Below are positions 31,071 through 42,204 of a stretch of DNA of 64,000 bases, piece after piece (the first letter of the stretch is position 1; every line of letters begins with the position of its first letter). Source of the DNA: Moesziomyces globuligerus (lineage: Eukaryota; Basidiomycota; Ustilaginomycetes; Ustilaginales; Ustilaginaceae); the NCBI GenBank assembly GCA_030849465.1, contig JARVLF010000010.1, positions 186,001 through 250,000 on the forward strand, given 5' to 3'. The position numbers were made by a program, and so were the translations under genes. Below the pieces are notes generated by a model. The model did not search any database. It saw only the letters and a list, made by a program, of their open reading frames with translations, and was not told the origin of the DNA.

Positions 31071-34000
31071 ATGGCCGACGAAGGTCTAAAGGAGCGTCTG
31101 CGACTTTTGCGCAAAGGCTTGCAACCCTCTTCGCAACCCGCGCCAGCTCCTCCACCCGACCCTCTACGATCATCCGACACACGACATCCGAGTGTCTCAT
31201 CTACGCCCACCCAACCCCACATCTCCTCAGCCAACTCCGCCCAACGCAGCTCTGGTAAAGCATCAACTGAGCGCGTAGACCAGGACACACTCCTGTTCGA
31301 ACGACTGCGCAAGCTTCACTCATCCGGCGCAGCGATCACAGATCGGCAAGAGCCCGTAAAGATCTCGCACGCTAGGCTACCGACCAAGTCTGCCTCTGCA
31401 CGTCTCAGCGAGCAGGACGAGGTCGACGCTTTGATTCGATCGACGCAGGACCAGGTGGATCTCGAACGCTCTACCTATCCTCATTTGCTTGACTCCACCG
31501 ACGCCGAGTCTGACCACCTCTCTGACTCCGGCCTGAGCGACGATATCGACGCCATCACTCGCGACGCCGACACAATCGTTCAAGCCGCTCGCGACGAACT
31601 TGCCCTCGAGACACCCTCGCTGGCCTCAAAGATTCAAGCAAGCCTGGACACCACTCAAGAAGAACAGCCCGCCATGGTCGCTTCTCACCCCGAGATCGAG
31701 TCCGCCCTTGCAGACGCATCCAGGGATTCGGACCTCTTTGTTGGTCGAGATTCGCCTGTCAGGCCTTCGGGCGCTTCTGCTTCCGCAGCTCACCCCAAGC
31801 GCCGCAACTGGCTCGGTGGCCGCTTCCTCTTTGTGGCCATGCTCACCCTGCTCATCGTCGCTGTCTCCTCGATCCCAGGCGCTCATGCTTTCGGTGCCGG
31901 CAACATCCCTTCCTTCGCCTACATGGAGGGCAAAGCGTTCCGTCACGGAGACATCGAGGACATCCTCGAAGAACTCGCCAAGAAGGTGGGCGGATCGCTC
32001 TTCGGGGCAGCCAAGTTTGGCGGTCTCGACATCAAGCGCATCTACTTCGGCAACTGGCTCCGCGACTACAGCCAGGCGATGGACGTAGCCGCTCTGCAAA
32101 AGATGAACAAGCAGGCCATCATCAACATCGTCATGGTGCTCGGCTTCTTGGCCCACGGCTACGCGACTGCCGAGTTCCAGGTGACCGAAGACAGGCTTGG
32201 CGTCTACTTGCCCGAGGAGCATCTCGACAACCCCAAAGGCTACGCCGATGGCAAGGACGCTCGTCAATTCGACTCGCGCCTCCGCGAGCCCATCAACCCG
32301 CAGGAGCTCGAGATCGACCCTCGCTCTGGCATGAAGAACTACCTCGCCAACGAATCTGGAAACTGGCGCACCGGCTCCGGCCTCATCCGACGCACCCTCG
32401 TTCGCGTCATCGAGACTGGACGTCAGGGACGAGATTCGGGACGTGATGCCGACATGCACGAAGCCTATCGTCTGCTTGGTCAGGCGCTGCACACCCTTGA
32501 GGACTTCCCTGCTCACAGCAACTGGACCGAGCTCGCCCTTCACCGCCTTGGCCACCACAACGTCTTCCTGCATGTCGGCGACAATGTAAAGGTTCGAGCG
32601 CCCGACGGCACTCAGATCGCACCCATCGTTACCGGCACCTTTGGCGGCGCCGACTTCATGCACTCCATGCTCGGCGAGGCTCAGGACCACCTGTCCGAGG
32701 CCTCCATCTCGGATCTCAACAAGGCCATGGACAATGCCAAGCAAAAGTCGAACGGTCAGAACCGCAGCCCGGTTCAGGACCTGCTCGGCTTGCTGGCCAA
32801 GGTGCCTGGTGGCGGCGGCGACAACGTTTCGCGCGACCTCGAGGACGTCTCGCGCGGCCCCGTGTCGGACCCGGCCAACATGTCGCCGCAGGAGATGTAC
32901 GCCAACCTGTGGAAGATCCTCGAGCTGCGCGACCGCATCATGAAGGGCATCGAAGGCACCATCGAGAAGATCCCCGGTCTGAGCTCGCTCGTCGAGAAGC
33001 TCACCAACGAGCTCAACGTGTTTGTCTTTACGCTCATCGAGCCGTATGCCAAGCCCATCATGCAGCAGGGCATGAGCGCGCTCAAGCTCGGCTCGGGCGC
33101 CGTGATCAACAAGGAGGAGCAGTTCGAGGTGTTTGACAACCCCAACGCTTCGGATCCCACGCACTCGATGCTGAGCAAGGACCACTTTGGTCTCATCCTC
33201 AACGAGGTCGCTGGCAACGTCGCCAAGATCATCGTGCGCCACACCGTGACCAAGGTGGTCAAGGCGTGGGACGATCGTGGCATGGACCCGCACCGGGTGG
33301 CGGACGAGTGTCTGGCGCCCATGTTCCACCCTTACTGGTTCAACGGTCAGGCGCAGGTGCAGAAGGAGATGATGGACTACGTGGCCGATTGGGCTCGCAA
33401 CCACGGCACCGAGATCGGTCGTCTGAACAAGCAGAACGTGCGCAACCACACCAACACGCGCACCGGCAAGGCCGAGCCGCACACGCACGGAAACGACCAG
33501 CCCAACATGGCCTCGTTCATGGGCGGCGGCAACAGCCAGGCCGCGCACAGCTTCTCCAACAACCAGCAGTACGGCGGAGGCCACGGTGGAGGCCATGGCG
33601 GAGGCAGCTATGGAGGCAACAGTGGTGGCGGTGGTGGTGGCAACAGCATTGGCTCGCAGATGGCCGGCTATGCCTCGAACTACGTCTCGAACCAGGTGCA
33701 CGGCTTTGTGGGCAGCCACGTGCCCGGCGGCAACAACATGTTCCGCGAGCTTCCCGAAGGCGGTCGCGACGACCGTCGCGAATCGTCGGGCTACGAAGGG
33801 CGCCGACACGAGGGATCGTCAGGCTACGAGGGTCGTCGACAGGACGAGTCGTCGTACGACCACGACAGGCCATCGTTCCCGCAGGCTGAACCGACCGGTC
33901 ACGACCGCTACGGCAGCAACGAGAGCTCCGGCTACAATGCTCCGGGCTATGCGCCTCCTGGCGGATTTGTGCCGCCTGGTGGCCCTCCTCAGCAAGGATA

Positions 34001-34184
34001 CGGCCAGCAGGACGGCTACGGCCAGCAGGGTTTCGGTCAGCCCGGCTACGGCCAGCAGGGTTACGGTCAGCCTGGTTATGGTCAGCAGTACCCGCCTCCT
34101 GGCGGTCCGCCCGGCCAGTACGGCCAGGGAGGATACGGTCAGCGGGGCGGTGGCTACGGCGGCGGATACGGTGGCGGCTACTGA
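31071..34184 (+). CDS. Het-C family membrane protein with N-terminal extension
   Basis: Member of the fungal Het-C family, named for the Neurospora heterokaryon-incompatibility protein; its biochemical role is unclear. 1037 residues from the ATG at [13 protein letters not shown] (an in-frame ATG at 31023 would add 16). Residues 1-~245 are a polar extension with two MIM1-like helices (3-14 and 72-83) and an acidic [20 protein letters not shown] segment. A hydrophobic stretch at about 251-271 ([23 protein letters not shown]) is followed at once by the family domain [24 protein letters not shown], which extends to about residue 800. The domain contains [13 protein letters not shown] and [17 protein letters not shown]. 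The tail is Gly/His-rich, then has GYGQQ-type repeats. In Neurospora the hydrophobic stretch is an N-terminal signal peptide. Here it is internal and would act as a signal anchor. The gene is convergent with RPA2. Confidence 0.9.
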   Translation: MADEGLKERLRLLRKGLQPSSQPAPAPPPDPLRSSDTRHPSVSSTPTQPHISSANSAQRSSGKASTERVDQDTLLFERLRKLHSSGAAITDRQEPVKISHARLPTKSASARLSEQDEVDALIRSTQDQVDLERSTYPHLLDSTDAESDHLSDSGLSDDIDAITRDADTIVQAARDELALETPSLASKIQASLDTTQEEQPAMVASHPEIESALADASRDSDLFVGRDSPVRPSGASASAAHPKRRNWLGGRFLFVAMLTLLIVAVSSIPGAHAFGAGNIPSFAYMEGKAFRHGDIEDILEELAKKVGGSLFGAAKFGGLDIKRIYFGNWLRDYSQAMDVAALQKMNKQAIINIVMVLGFLAHGYATAEFQVTEDRLGVYLPEEHLDNPKGYADGKDARQFDSRLREPINPQELEIDPRSGMKNYLANESGNWRTGSGLIRRTLVRVIETGRQGRDSGRDADMHEAYRLLGQALHTLEDFPAHSNWTELALHRLGHHNVFLHVGDNVKVRAPDGTQIAPIVTGTFGGADFMHSMLGEAQDHLSEASISDLNKAMDNAKQKSNGQNRSPVQDLLGLLAKVPGGGGDNVSRDLEDVSRGPVSDPANMSPQEMYANLWKILELRDRIMKGIEGTIEKIPGLSSLVEKLTNELNVFVFTLIEPYAKPIMQQGMSALKLGSGAVINKEEQFEVFDNPNASDPTHSMLSKDHFGLILNEVAGNVAKIIVRHTVTKVVKAWDDRGMDPHRVADECLAPMFHPYWFNGQAQVQKEMMDYVADWARNHGTEIGRLNKQNVRNHTNTRTGKAEPHTHGNDQPNMASFMGGGNSQAAHSFSNNQQYGGGHGGGHGGGSYGGNSGGGGGGNSIGSQMAGYASNYVSNQVHGFVGSHVPGGNNMFRELPEGGRDDRRESSGYEGRRHEGSSGYEGRRQDESSYDHDRPSFPQAEPTGHDRYGSNESSGYNAPGYAPPGGFVPPGGPPQQGYGQQDGYGQQGFGQPGYGQQGYGQPGYGQQYPPPGGPPGQYGQGGYGQRGGGYGGGYGGGY
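33991..34092 (+). repeat. GYGQQ-type coding repeats
   Basis: Short in-frame tandem units ([15 protein letters not shown]) in the C-terminal tail of the Het-C protein. A Gly/His-rich stretch lies at about 33570-33650 and paired SGYEGRR units at about 33786-33845. Confidence 0.85.
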
Positions 34185-34445
34185 ACCGCCCTCGCATCGC
34201 CCGCGAGCCATTGCACCGCCGTCAACCTTTTCCTCTGCAATCTGAAATCCAATGTCGAAGTGATGTTGGCCGAGAGAAATGTCTTTGCTGTGTGAGATGG
34301 ACCGTCAAGTAGCAGCGCCTCCCGATGCGAACAGACGAGGTTCACGATCGCAAGAGTGGCTGGTGAAACGATGGGAATTGCAGACGAGAACAGTGCGGCT
34401 CGGTGATGGCAGTGGCAGGTAGATGGGATGGTGAAAATCGCAGGC

Positions 34446-35804
34446 TCATGCTGTGGGAAGCACGTGGTCGTCGTCAGCAGCGGTGTAGAGGTAACCCTCG
34501 GAGCTGAGGTCGTCGACTGCGCTCTTGACCTGGGAGACGTCTACGCCCTTGAGCATGCGGGCGATGAGGGCGACGTGGACGCCGTCGTGGTGGTTTTCGG
34601 CTTCGGCGGTGACGATGCCCATGATCTGGCGCGGGAGCGGGTCGAGGCTCTTGTACTGGTCGAGCGCATTCTGCGCGGTTGAGCCCGAGTAGGCGTTGAT
34701 GTCGTTGGGCGCCTGGCCGCGGATGAGACCGTGGCCGGCGTCGGGAGCGGCCTGCGAGCCGCGCGCGCCGCGCGTGAGCTGCAGATGCGAGTGCACCGCC
34801 TCGAGCCGGTGGAAGAGCACCTCGTTGTAGTCGGTCACCGCCCGCATGTGTCCCGCCGAGACCGAGCGTCGGTTCTGGAACGACTTGAGCGTGCCCAGCA
34901 CCCGCACGTACACGTTTTGACTGAAGCACCCACCCAGACGACACATACAATTCGTCAGTCTACCTTTCAAGAGCTACTAGGGAGTCGACAGGAGGAGCAT
35001 GTGCAGCCGACGACTTACCGGATCTCGGACGCCTTCTGCGTGTCGTCGCTCGAGCTGTCGAGCCACTGTCGCACTTCGATCTGGCCGGTGCCGTCCTCGA
35101 CGCTGTAGGCGACGTTGGTCGCGTTCCTCGAGATGTTGCGCACCACGGCGACAAACGTAAGCTGGCCGAGCTCGGCGCCGTCGAGCGTAAAGTCGGCGTC
35201 GGGATGCGGGTGCTCCGCGTTGATGATCTGTCGGATGGTGACGGGCCTCAGCGTGTTGTTGCCCGCTCGCTTTCGGGAGCAACGAGCGACCATGACGTTC
35301 GCGATGATGGGGGATAGGTGGAGTCGAATCGGTCGATCAGCGAAGAGCGAAGAGGGGAACGGAAGGATGGAGGGGGTAAGCGCAAGTGTCAGCTTCATCG
35401 CTGTGTTCCATGCGGGAACGTCGAGCTCGTTTCCGCAACACGAGCTCGCGTCGAGCGCGAACAGATATGGGAGGTGGTCCGCACCTTTCCGCTTGGCGAG
35501 TCGGACTGGCTTCCGTTTGCGAGGAAGCCGCCTCCGCTCGCTCCGCCTCCTGTCGCGTAGTTCTGAGCATATGGGTTGCTCTCGCCTCCGTAACCTTATC
35601 CGAGTGTGTCGTGTATGAGTGCCGATCGAAGGCGGAAGAAGAGGCTGTCAGCATTCTCGTCACAACCGCGCCTCCCCCTGTGCAAACACTGTCGCCATGC
35701 CTCTGAGGCAGCGTGGCAGCTCGAGAGCACGTCCTCCCGGTGCACGGTCTAGCGGCGCCTAGCGTCGCCGCCGTAAAGGTGAAAGGCTTACCGTTGTTGT
35801 ACAT
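34446..35804 (-). CDS. RFA2: Replication protein A 32 kDa subunit (RPA2)
   Basis: Middle subunit of the trimeric single-stranded-DNA-binding complex in replication, repair and recombination. There are four exons: 35804-35792, 35594-35485, 35269-35019, 34920-34446. All phases agree, giving 282 residues. The N-terminus MYNNGYGGESNPYAQNY and the Gly/Ser-rich segment ending SQSDSPSGK are the usual phosphorylatable region. The OB fold begins at NNTLRPVTIRQI and includes FVAVVRNISRNATNVAYSVEDGTG and IEVRQWLD, continuing across the last intron into QNVYVRVLGTLKSF. The C-terminal winged helix (GVHVALIARML through DDLSSEGYLYTAADDDH) is the partner-binding module. The last two introns sit inside or at the edge of the OB fold. 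The first coding exon has only 13 nt. It is divergent from the methyltransferase gene. Confidence 0.95.
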
Positions 35805-36182
35805 TGTGCGGATATGAGTGGATGGGGCGTCGGTGGGTGGCGGATGATGGTGAGAGCCAAGGTGGACAGAGGATGCAGGCAGGTCGTGGCCCGCGCAGCA
35901 GGCGCGAGAAGAGGCGCGAACCCGACTCAGCCGTGACGCTCGGCGCAGAAGCCTGAAATCACGGTGTTGCACTACGCGCTCCAATTTACGCGTCAGTGTC
36001 ACTTTGCCCTTTCGGCTCTCTCGTACGGCACCTGCCACCACTTTTTTGACAGGTGGAGCTGGAAGGCTCCACTTCATGCATTACAGTAGCTGCCGTTCCA
36101 TCAATCTTTCACCACACGCCAAGGAACTCCGAGCTCACGGACGATCGCACTGCCGTGTTTCTCCCGTTCGTGACTTTAAACC
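35805..36182. promoter_or_regulatory. Divergent promoter of RPA2 and the eEF2KMT-like gene
   Basis: 378 bp between two start codons facing apart. It holds a perfect MluI cell-cycle box and a second ACGCG core 14 bp away. Confidence 0.6.
35988..35993. promoter_or_regulatory. MluI cell-cycle box (ACGCGT)
   Basis: Perfect palindromic ACGCGT, 184 bp upstream of the RPA2 start, with a related ACGCGC at 35974-35979. MBF (Mbp1/Swi6-type) sites of this form control S-phase genes, including RPA genes, in ascomycete yeasts. Function here is inferred. Confidence 0.5.
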
Positions 36183-37515
36183 ATGACGGAAGCGTCCTCG
36201 GCGTCTCCGGGCGCAATCGCCTCTCAGGGTCCGGGTCCGTCAACGTTAAGGCATGCAAGGCGGATCGTCCTGCTCCAGTTCGAGGCGCGCCTGCCGCCGA
36301 GATCCAGCGCATTCGTCTGGCCATCCAATCCTCTTCTTCTGCAAATTCAGGCTTCGCTCGATCGAGACCTCTTCAGCGAGCATGCGCGCAGCTCGAGCCG
36401 CAGGTACCGCATGCTGTTCCTGCGCGAGCTCTACACCCGTCTGGACGCGGCTGTGCAGGCGGAGTGCGCGGCGCTCCGACTGCAAGGGGTGGACGAGATC
36501 GAGTTTCCAGAAGTCGATGCAGCGCTGCTTGAACGATACGTCGAGGCGATGGCGGGCGGCCCCTCAAGCGCCACCGCGACGATCAGCAAGGCGACTCCAG
36601 ACACCGAATTCACCACCCACTACTGGCCGCGGTCTCCCGCCGGCGTCGGAACCGACTCGGACGAGCAAGACGATGATCTGATGCGCGAATTTGCCGGCGT
36701 CACGATCAGGGAGGAGGGCAGCGCGATCTCCAAGGGTACCACGGGCCTGCGGACGTGGGAGGCGGGGCTGCGCTTGGCAGGCCACTTGGTCAGCGAGCCG
36801 TCCCTGGTCACTTCTCGAGGAGCTCGCGTGGTGGAGCTTGGTTCTGGCGCTGGCTTTGTCGGGGCAGTGTGCGCAAAGCTTCAAGGCATGTCGAAGGAGC
36901 AGGATGCTCGCACCTTCATGACCGATGTGCCGGGCCAGGTCATCACGCGCATTCGAGACACGCTCGCCACGAACGGCCTCGATTCTTCAGAGTCTTGCGT
37001 GCAGGTGCAGGAGCTCGACTGGCTCGAGATCAGCGCCGAGCGTCAGCAGAGCAGGCAGAGAGACGATCTGCCAATGCTCAAGTTCCTCGAGAGCGCTAGA
37101 CCCTCGCTCGTTCTGGCTGCGGATGTCGTCTACGACCCCGATCTGATCGAGCCGCTCGTCGAGTCGATCCGTGCGTGCTTGGAGGCGGGCACGCGCGACT
37201 GTCAAGCACTCGTGGCGAGCACAATCCGCAACCCGACTACCTACGGAGCCTTCAAGTCGTCTCTGTGTAAGTCTTGAACGTCTCTGGTTGCGGCGGTCGC
37301 TCGATTCTATCGTACTAACCAGAATCTCCCGCGCTATTTGCTCCCTGTCAGCCAAACATGGATTGGACGCGCAAGTTACCGAGTTGCGACGTCCCGCTCT
37401 GCCCGTTCCCGGAGCGTGGCGGTGTGACGATTTGCCGGCGCTCAGCATCTTCCCATCCGCGCATGACCCCAGTCTAGACGGCCACGTCGAGCTTCTCCGT
37501 ATCACGCTCTGCTAA
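36183..37515 (+). CDS. Class I methyltransferase, eEF2-lysine N-methyltransferase-like (Efm3/FAM86 type)
   Basis: S-adenosylmethionine-dependent protein methyltransferase. Exons are 36183-37266 and 37352-37515 (GT-AG intron, 85 nt), giving 415 residues. The N-terminal ~130 residues are helical and variable. The central TTGLRTWEAGLRLAGHL precedes SAM motif I, VVELGSGAGFVGAVCA (about residue 216), as in the METTL21/FAM86 family of seven-beta-strand protein-lysine methyltransferases. LVLAADVVYDPDLIEPL is the DxxY-type post-motif, and ASTIRNPTTYGAF is the typical strand before the C-terminus. The long N-terminal region points to the Efm3/FAM86 branch, which trimethylates a lysine of elongation factor 2. 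That substrate is an inference from family membership. Confidence 0.8.
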
Positions 37516-40500
37516 GGTCTCTGCACGGCGGACGGATCAACCGATCCTCGATCCATTAGTTGTATCTCCCGATGCACTTCCATTTTGAGCATCTTCAATC
37601 TGTGGCTCAATTTATTCGCGAATTAGAAGCGCACTTCTACCACAACCTAAACCCAACTCTCCGAGCGCCGATGGACCTGCCATGAAGTCATTACTACTGT
37701 AGGTACCTGCTTGTACAGTGATTCGGAAGAATCCGACTCCAGCCCGACCAACCCTTGACCCACGTATATCGCCGTCAGGCACCTCCAGGCGCGAACACTG
37801 CGACGGTGCGCAGGATGTCTTCGTGCGAAGTTTTCCGAAGCCGGCAAGAGAGTGCGCGCTCTGTGCCGGCCGCGTGCTGTACGGGAACGACATGTCGCAC
37901 GCTCGAGCAAAATTCGAACTTGTCGCCGCGGCACGGCATCGTGTGGTCGGTCGACCCTCACAGATCGGGGCTGTCAGCATGGGGGCCAAGTTCTGCCGGC
38001 TTGCTCGACTCAGACCCGGCGGGTAAGCCTCGCACCCGCCTTGAGGGCTGCTGAAGACTCGCAATATAGTATCCGGTTCGCCGTTCCTCCGTCGGTTGGC
38101 TCCGGGAAGAATGACGCCGACCGCGGGAATGCAGAGCGCGCTCAGACGACGCGCTGCGAAATGTCGTTGAGATGCATAGCAGCGCAGCGCGCAGCTCGCC
38201 CGACCCACGCAAGACTGTAAGCGCATAAGACGATTCGCAGTCGAACATGCATGCAGTCATACATCGCCGCGGAGGGACAAAGACTTCGGTACGCTCTGAA
38301 AGGATCGGCGGTCGGTACCGTGTCTATGCCGAAGCCGGAAACGCTTCTGTTCGACAGGCGAGGAAGAGCGTGCCGGTATTCCGCTGACCTGGCGACATTG
38401 TCAACGCAGATCCTCCGGAACTGACGATGCTTACAGCGTGGCTACCCGAGGGTTTCCCGCCGACAAGCAGACCGTGACCACAGGAGCAGGTGTTACACGC
38501 CAAGCTTATTTGCCGACGGGACTCGTGCTCGACCCGTTCCGAAGACAGCAGCAGCACGCGAGGTCGGACAGGCAGCCAGCTAGATACGACCGGGCCAGCC
38601 GGTCGGCGATAGCACGCACCTGCGTTGGTACGCTTACTCCGAAAGCACACCTGCCTGTCACGCCGCGTGTGTGCCCGCACCAACGACGAGACCACGACAC
38701 CGCCGGCAAAGCTGGGACCGAATCTACAGTACGAAGAGATGTGCGTGCGTCGTGCGCACAGCGACGCTCAGCGAGTGGATGCGATCTTGAACCTGCTAAA
38801 CAGCTTCGTACCCAAATCCCGCTGTACCTGAACTCGCTCGTGACCAAGGCACAGAAGGAGCGGTGCCTGACCAGCTCGGCGGGGGGTCGGTTGCTTATCG
38901 TGACGGTCGGAGATCCAAGTGCGAGTCAAGCGAGCAACGGCAGGCCCGCTCTTGCTCTCGCTCTCGGTGGGCGTGGAATGACGGGGTGGGATGGCGCCGC
39001 TCCACGCGAGACGGCCGAGAGGCTCGTGCAGGGGTTGCGATGATCATGGCCTGCCTGAGTGTGCATCGGGCTCGCGCGTTTCCCGCTCGAGTGCTCTGAA
39101 GCCGCGTGCGCGCGGTCTCAAACCAGACGCGACAATCAGCCTACCAAACACGTTTTGAGTGTCTCAATCTCAACCTGACGCAGATGAGACCAAAGTCCTG
39201 GAGGTCCGTAGGAGCCCTCGAGAGCTTGCAATGAGCAGGATCATCGCTACTGTCTCGAAAAAGACGCCGGCCGAGGTGCTCTTGAGCGAATAGCTTTGCT
39301 GCATCTGCTGCATGCGCCATCATGCTGCGGTGCGCCGATCCCGCCGATCGATCTTGTCCCAACGCCTCGCGCTCTCGGGGCGGCGTAACGGCGGGTCGGG
39401 GGCAAGCGGCGGCCCCGCAGGCAAGGTACACATGCTTGCGCTCACGAATGCAGTCACGAGAAATGCTTCTGCGCAGAACGATTGGAAAATGAAAACAAGC
39501 CTCGAGTTGACTTCTACCTCGCAGCGCTGGTGCGATCCGCCCGCGCGGCGTGCATGCGCATCCGCGTTTCGCCCTGCCAGAGTGCGTTTCACCGATGCAC
39601 GTAGCTGATCCAGCCTGCACGTCGATCCAGCCTGCGCCCTGGCCCCCAAAGGCGGCAGCGATGGGGCGATGCACCTTGGCGAGCCGGTCAAGGTGGGCCT
39701 GTCCCTGCGATCCCAGCACGGGAACCACCCCCAATGTCGACGCACTTTGACTGGGATGCGGTGAACGCGGGTGCTGCAGTGTGACGCGCTCGGCCGCATC
39801 GAGGGCGGGTCAAGGGCTCAGTTCAGGGGGGATGCTCCTCCTCTCTAGACGAGACAGACCCTCTCTTGCTCAAGTCCAAATTCGAGCTCGCCTACGAGCG
39901 CTGGTGGGCCGGAAGCGAGGAAAAAGCGTGAGAGGGAGGGAGCAAAATGGGCACCAAGGGGGGATTTGACCGGTAACTCGGTTGGCTACTGTGGTGTGCC
40001 TGCGCGAGCCGCGTCGAGATAAGAATGTGTATTCTGCCGACGAGCTCGGCTGCCAGGCCCGCGAATCTGGCGCTGACTGCCTCCAACCCTTTCGCCTCTT
40101 TTCGGATTTCGAGAACGAGCGAATAGGGCACGATGGCGAGGCGCTAGTGTGCCTGTCATGGAGGATTGCAAATCCAACGCCACGCCCGGATCCGTAGAGG
40201 CGATGGGCGAGCTGCAGGATTCGAAACTTGCTCGCAACTCTTTTCGGCTTTGCCTGAAGCCTGGTGCATGCGGGTGCGGCACGCTCATGCACGTCTGGGG
40301 GAGAGGCTTTGATCGGCCCACATTCTCCCTGCTCCAAGCATGCAGGCCCCCCCCCACGGCTGCAAGAAGCGGTCATCCTTGCTTGATGCCAGGCCGCATG
40401 TGCACATACGGTACTTTGCCGGCATGCTTCTCTGCCGCATTGCAAATGCACTCTCTCGCTACTGGCGTCCCCGCCTTTCGAGTCGGCTCGACGCAGCAGC

Positions 40501-41068
40501 AGCAGCAGAAGCAGCGCGGAACCCAAGGTGATCGGAAGCAAGCCCTCGTTCGCCTGGCCTCTCGTGCCGCCGCCCGCTCTGGTTCGAACTTTGAACTGGG
40601 CCTCTGCTCGCCTGCCCGCTCCCCTGAAACTCGACCGATTATTGCCATGCAGAGCCCGTGCGTTGCCCGCTCCAACCTGACGCGCGCAAAGTCTGTCCAG
40701 GCCCAACCGCACTTCGGAGCGCAGATTGGAATTTGCTGCCGCTGGCTGCCCACGGCTTTGCCGCCTAGGTAGGGCCCGGCGCAACTTCTTTGCGGAAACG
40801 CAACAGCATGGCGGAGCAGAGAGATGCAGCCGTCTTGTGCCCAGAGGGAGCTGCAAGCGGCTGGCATTCTGCGCCTGTCAGGCACCTCGACGCTGCATCT
40901 GGCCGCTGCGCCGCTTCATTGTGCAGGGCCGTGCGGCTCTGCAATGCAGAGCGCACCGCGGCCTGACTGTTTTTCGCCCGTGCGCCCTTCTGCGTCCTGC
41001 AGGGCACTCCATCAGCGCGCAGAACACCCTGCTTCCGGCCGCTGCCTCTCCCCTTTTTTTCATAGTGT

Positions 41069-41069
<1 letters not shown>

Positions 41070-41106
<37 letters not shown>
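41070..41106. repeat. T37 homopolymer
   Basis: Thirty-seven uninterrupted T residues (A37 on the minus strand), about 1.1 kb upstream of the PMA1 start, in DNA that is otherwise around 60% GC. Confidence 0.95.
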
Positions 41107-41107
<1 letters not shown>

Positions 41108-41715
41108 TTTTGAATTGGATCGAGCCGATAGTGTGGCCTCTGCCGCTACGGCGGTTGTTTTGACGGCGGCTGCCGTTCTCGCGCCCAGCTGACGCTGCAT
41201 TGCATCGGTCCGCCGCAATCGTCGCAGCTGCAGTCTCGAGCCAGCCTTTGCCTTCCCGTCGTGCTCGCTCGCCTGGTACTGTAGTGTATCCCCAGTCCCT
41301 TTGGCCTTTGCGACGGACGGCCCCTCGTGCCCATTTCCCATTTCCCATCGCCCTTGTGCCATCGCCCGCGCCGTCGGAGGCTGCTGCTCTGCCGGCAGTA
41401 CTGCCTGAGCCTCCCCAAACGCTCCTCATAAACACGGATCGTGGCCCTCGCCTGCCCCTCAGCCATCGGCATCCTCAAGGTTCATCAGTCCTCCTCCCGA
41501 CCCTTCCTCCTTTCTTCTCCTCCTCCTCACCATCATCCTCAAGGCCCTTCCTCCCCCCATCTCCTCACCCCCTCAGCGAGCGACGACTGCCGTCTGTCGA
41601 ACCGCGCCTCACCGCCTGCCTGTCCTACTGCTTCAGTCCTCTGAACCAGTTTGCCCGGTAGCGTGACAAGTCCACCTCCATCGTCCACAGTGGGCAAGCT
41701 AGCACGAGCTTCAAT

Positions 41716-42167
41716 GTAAGTGTCCTCCTACCTCGATCTTTTGCATTCGCACATCCACCATCGTTGCACTCGGCACGCAATCGGGCATTCTCCGCAAGCA
41801 GCAGATTGTTTCCACTCTGCGACTTGCTGGGGAAACCCGGAAGCGCCCCTGCGACAGATTTCGGCTCTGTTGCGAGCTGTGTCAATCGCATCGAAGACGA
41901 AAGCGCTGCTTTCGGCGGTTTTGGCAGCAAACAGACTCGAAAACTCGTTGGTTGCGGCTTGACGTCCACCAGTCGCTGGCATTGAACAACCTCGCTGACA
42001 AGCACTCTTTGCCTACCTTCTCTCGCCGTATCCCCGTCCTCTCTGGATCTTCCTTACCTTTGACGCCTTTCCGTCCGGATTTGCGATTTGCTTCTCCCGT
42101 CTCGTCACGTCGCTCCTGTCCGGCTGCCGCCACTCCCCCTTGTCCTTTCTCTCTGCCTCCCCCACAG
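41716..42167 (+). other. Probable 5'UTR intron of PMA1
   Basis: Strong donor GTAAGT after TTCAAT, and a strong acceptor: a long pyrimidine tract ending CTGCCTCCCCCACAG, 37 nt before the PMA1 ATG. The enclosed 452 nt contain no competing start in the PMA1 frame. Inferred from splice signals only. Confidence 0.5.
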
Positions 42168-42204
42168 CGTCCCACAAACGCGAAAGTAGCGTTCCCTCGC
42201 AACC

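Larger units (their letters stand above)
37516..42204. other. 4.7 kb gene-free region upstream of PMA1
   Basis: No convincing gene on either strand. Frames of 120-330 codons overlap each other on both strands, have Arg/Ser/Ala-rich translations, and lack domains, signal peptides or an assembled splice structure. A T37 homopolymer lies at 41070-41106, and the last 700 bp are CT-rich, as in strongly expressed fungal promoters and leaders. A probable 5'UTR intron is listed separately. An unannotated RNA or a small lineage-specific gene cannot be excluded. Confidence 0.5.

Noticed and set aside
31626..33809. Antisense open frame of 727 codons opposite the Het-C gene
   Set aside because: Same codon-bias shadow. 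The sense frame has clear family motifs and the antisense has none.
31071..34184. Het-C gene as an active vegetative-incompatibility locus
   Set aside because: Family membership alone does not show incompatibility. Het-C-like proteins are widespread in fungi without that role, and no partner gene is adjacent.
39870..40856. 328-codon frame on - upstream of PMA1, considered as a secreted effector
   Set aside because: The N-terminus is not a convincing signal peptide, composition is Arg/Ser/Ala-rich, and equally long frames overlap it on the other strand.
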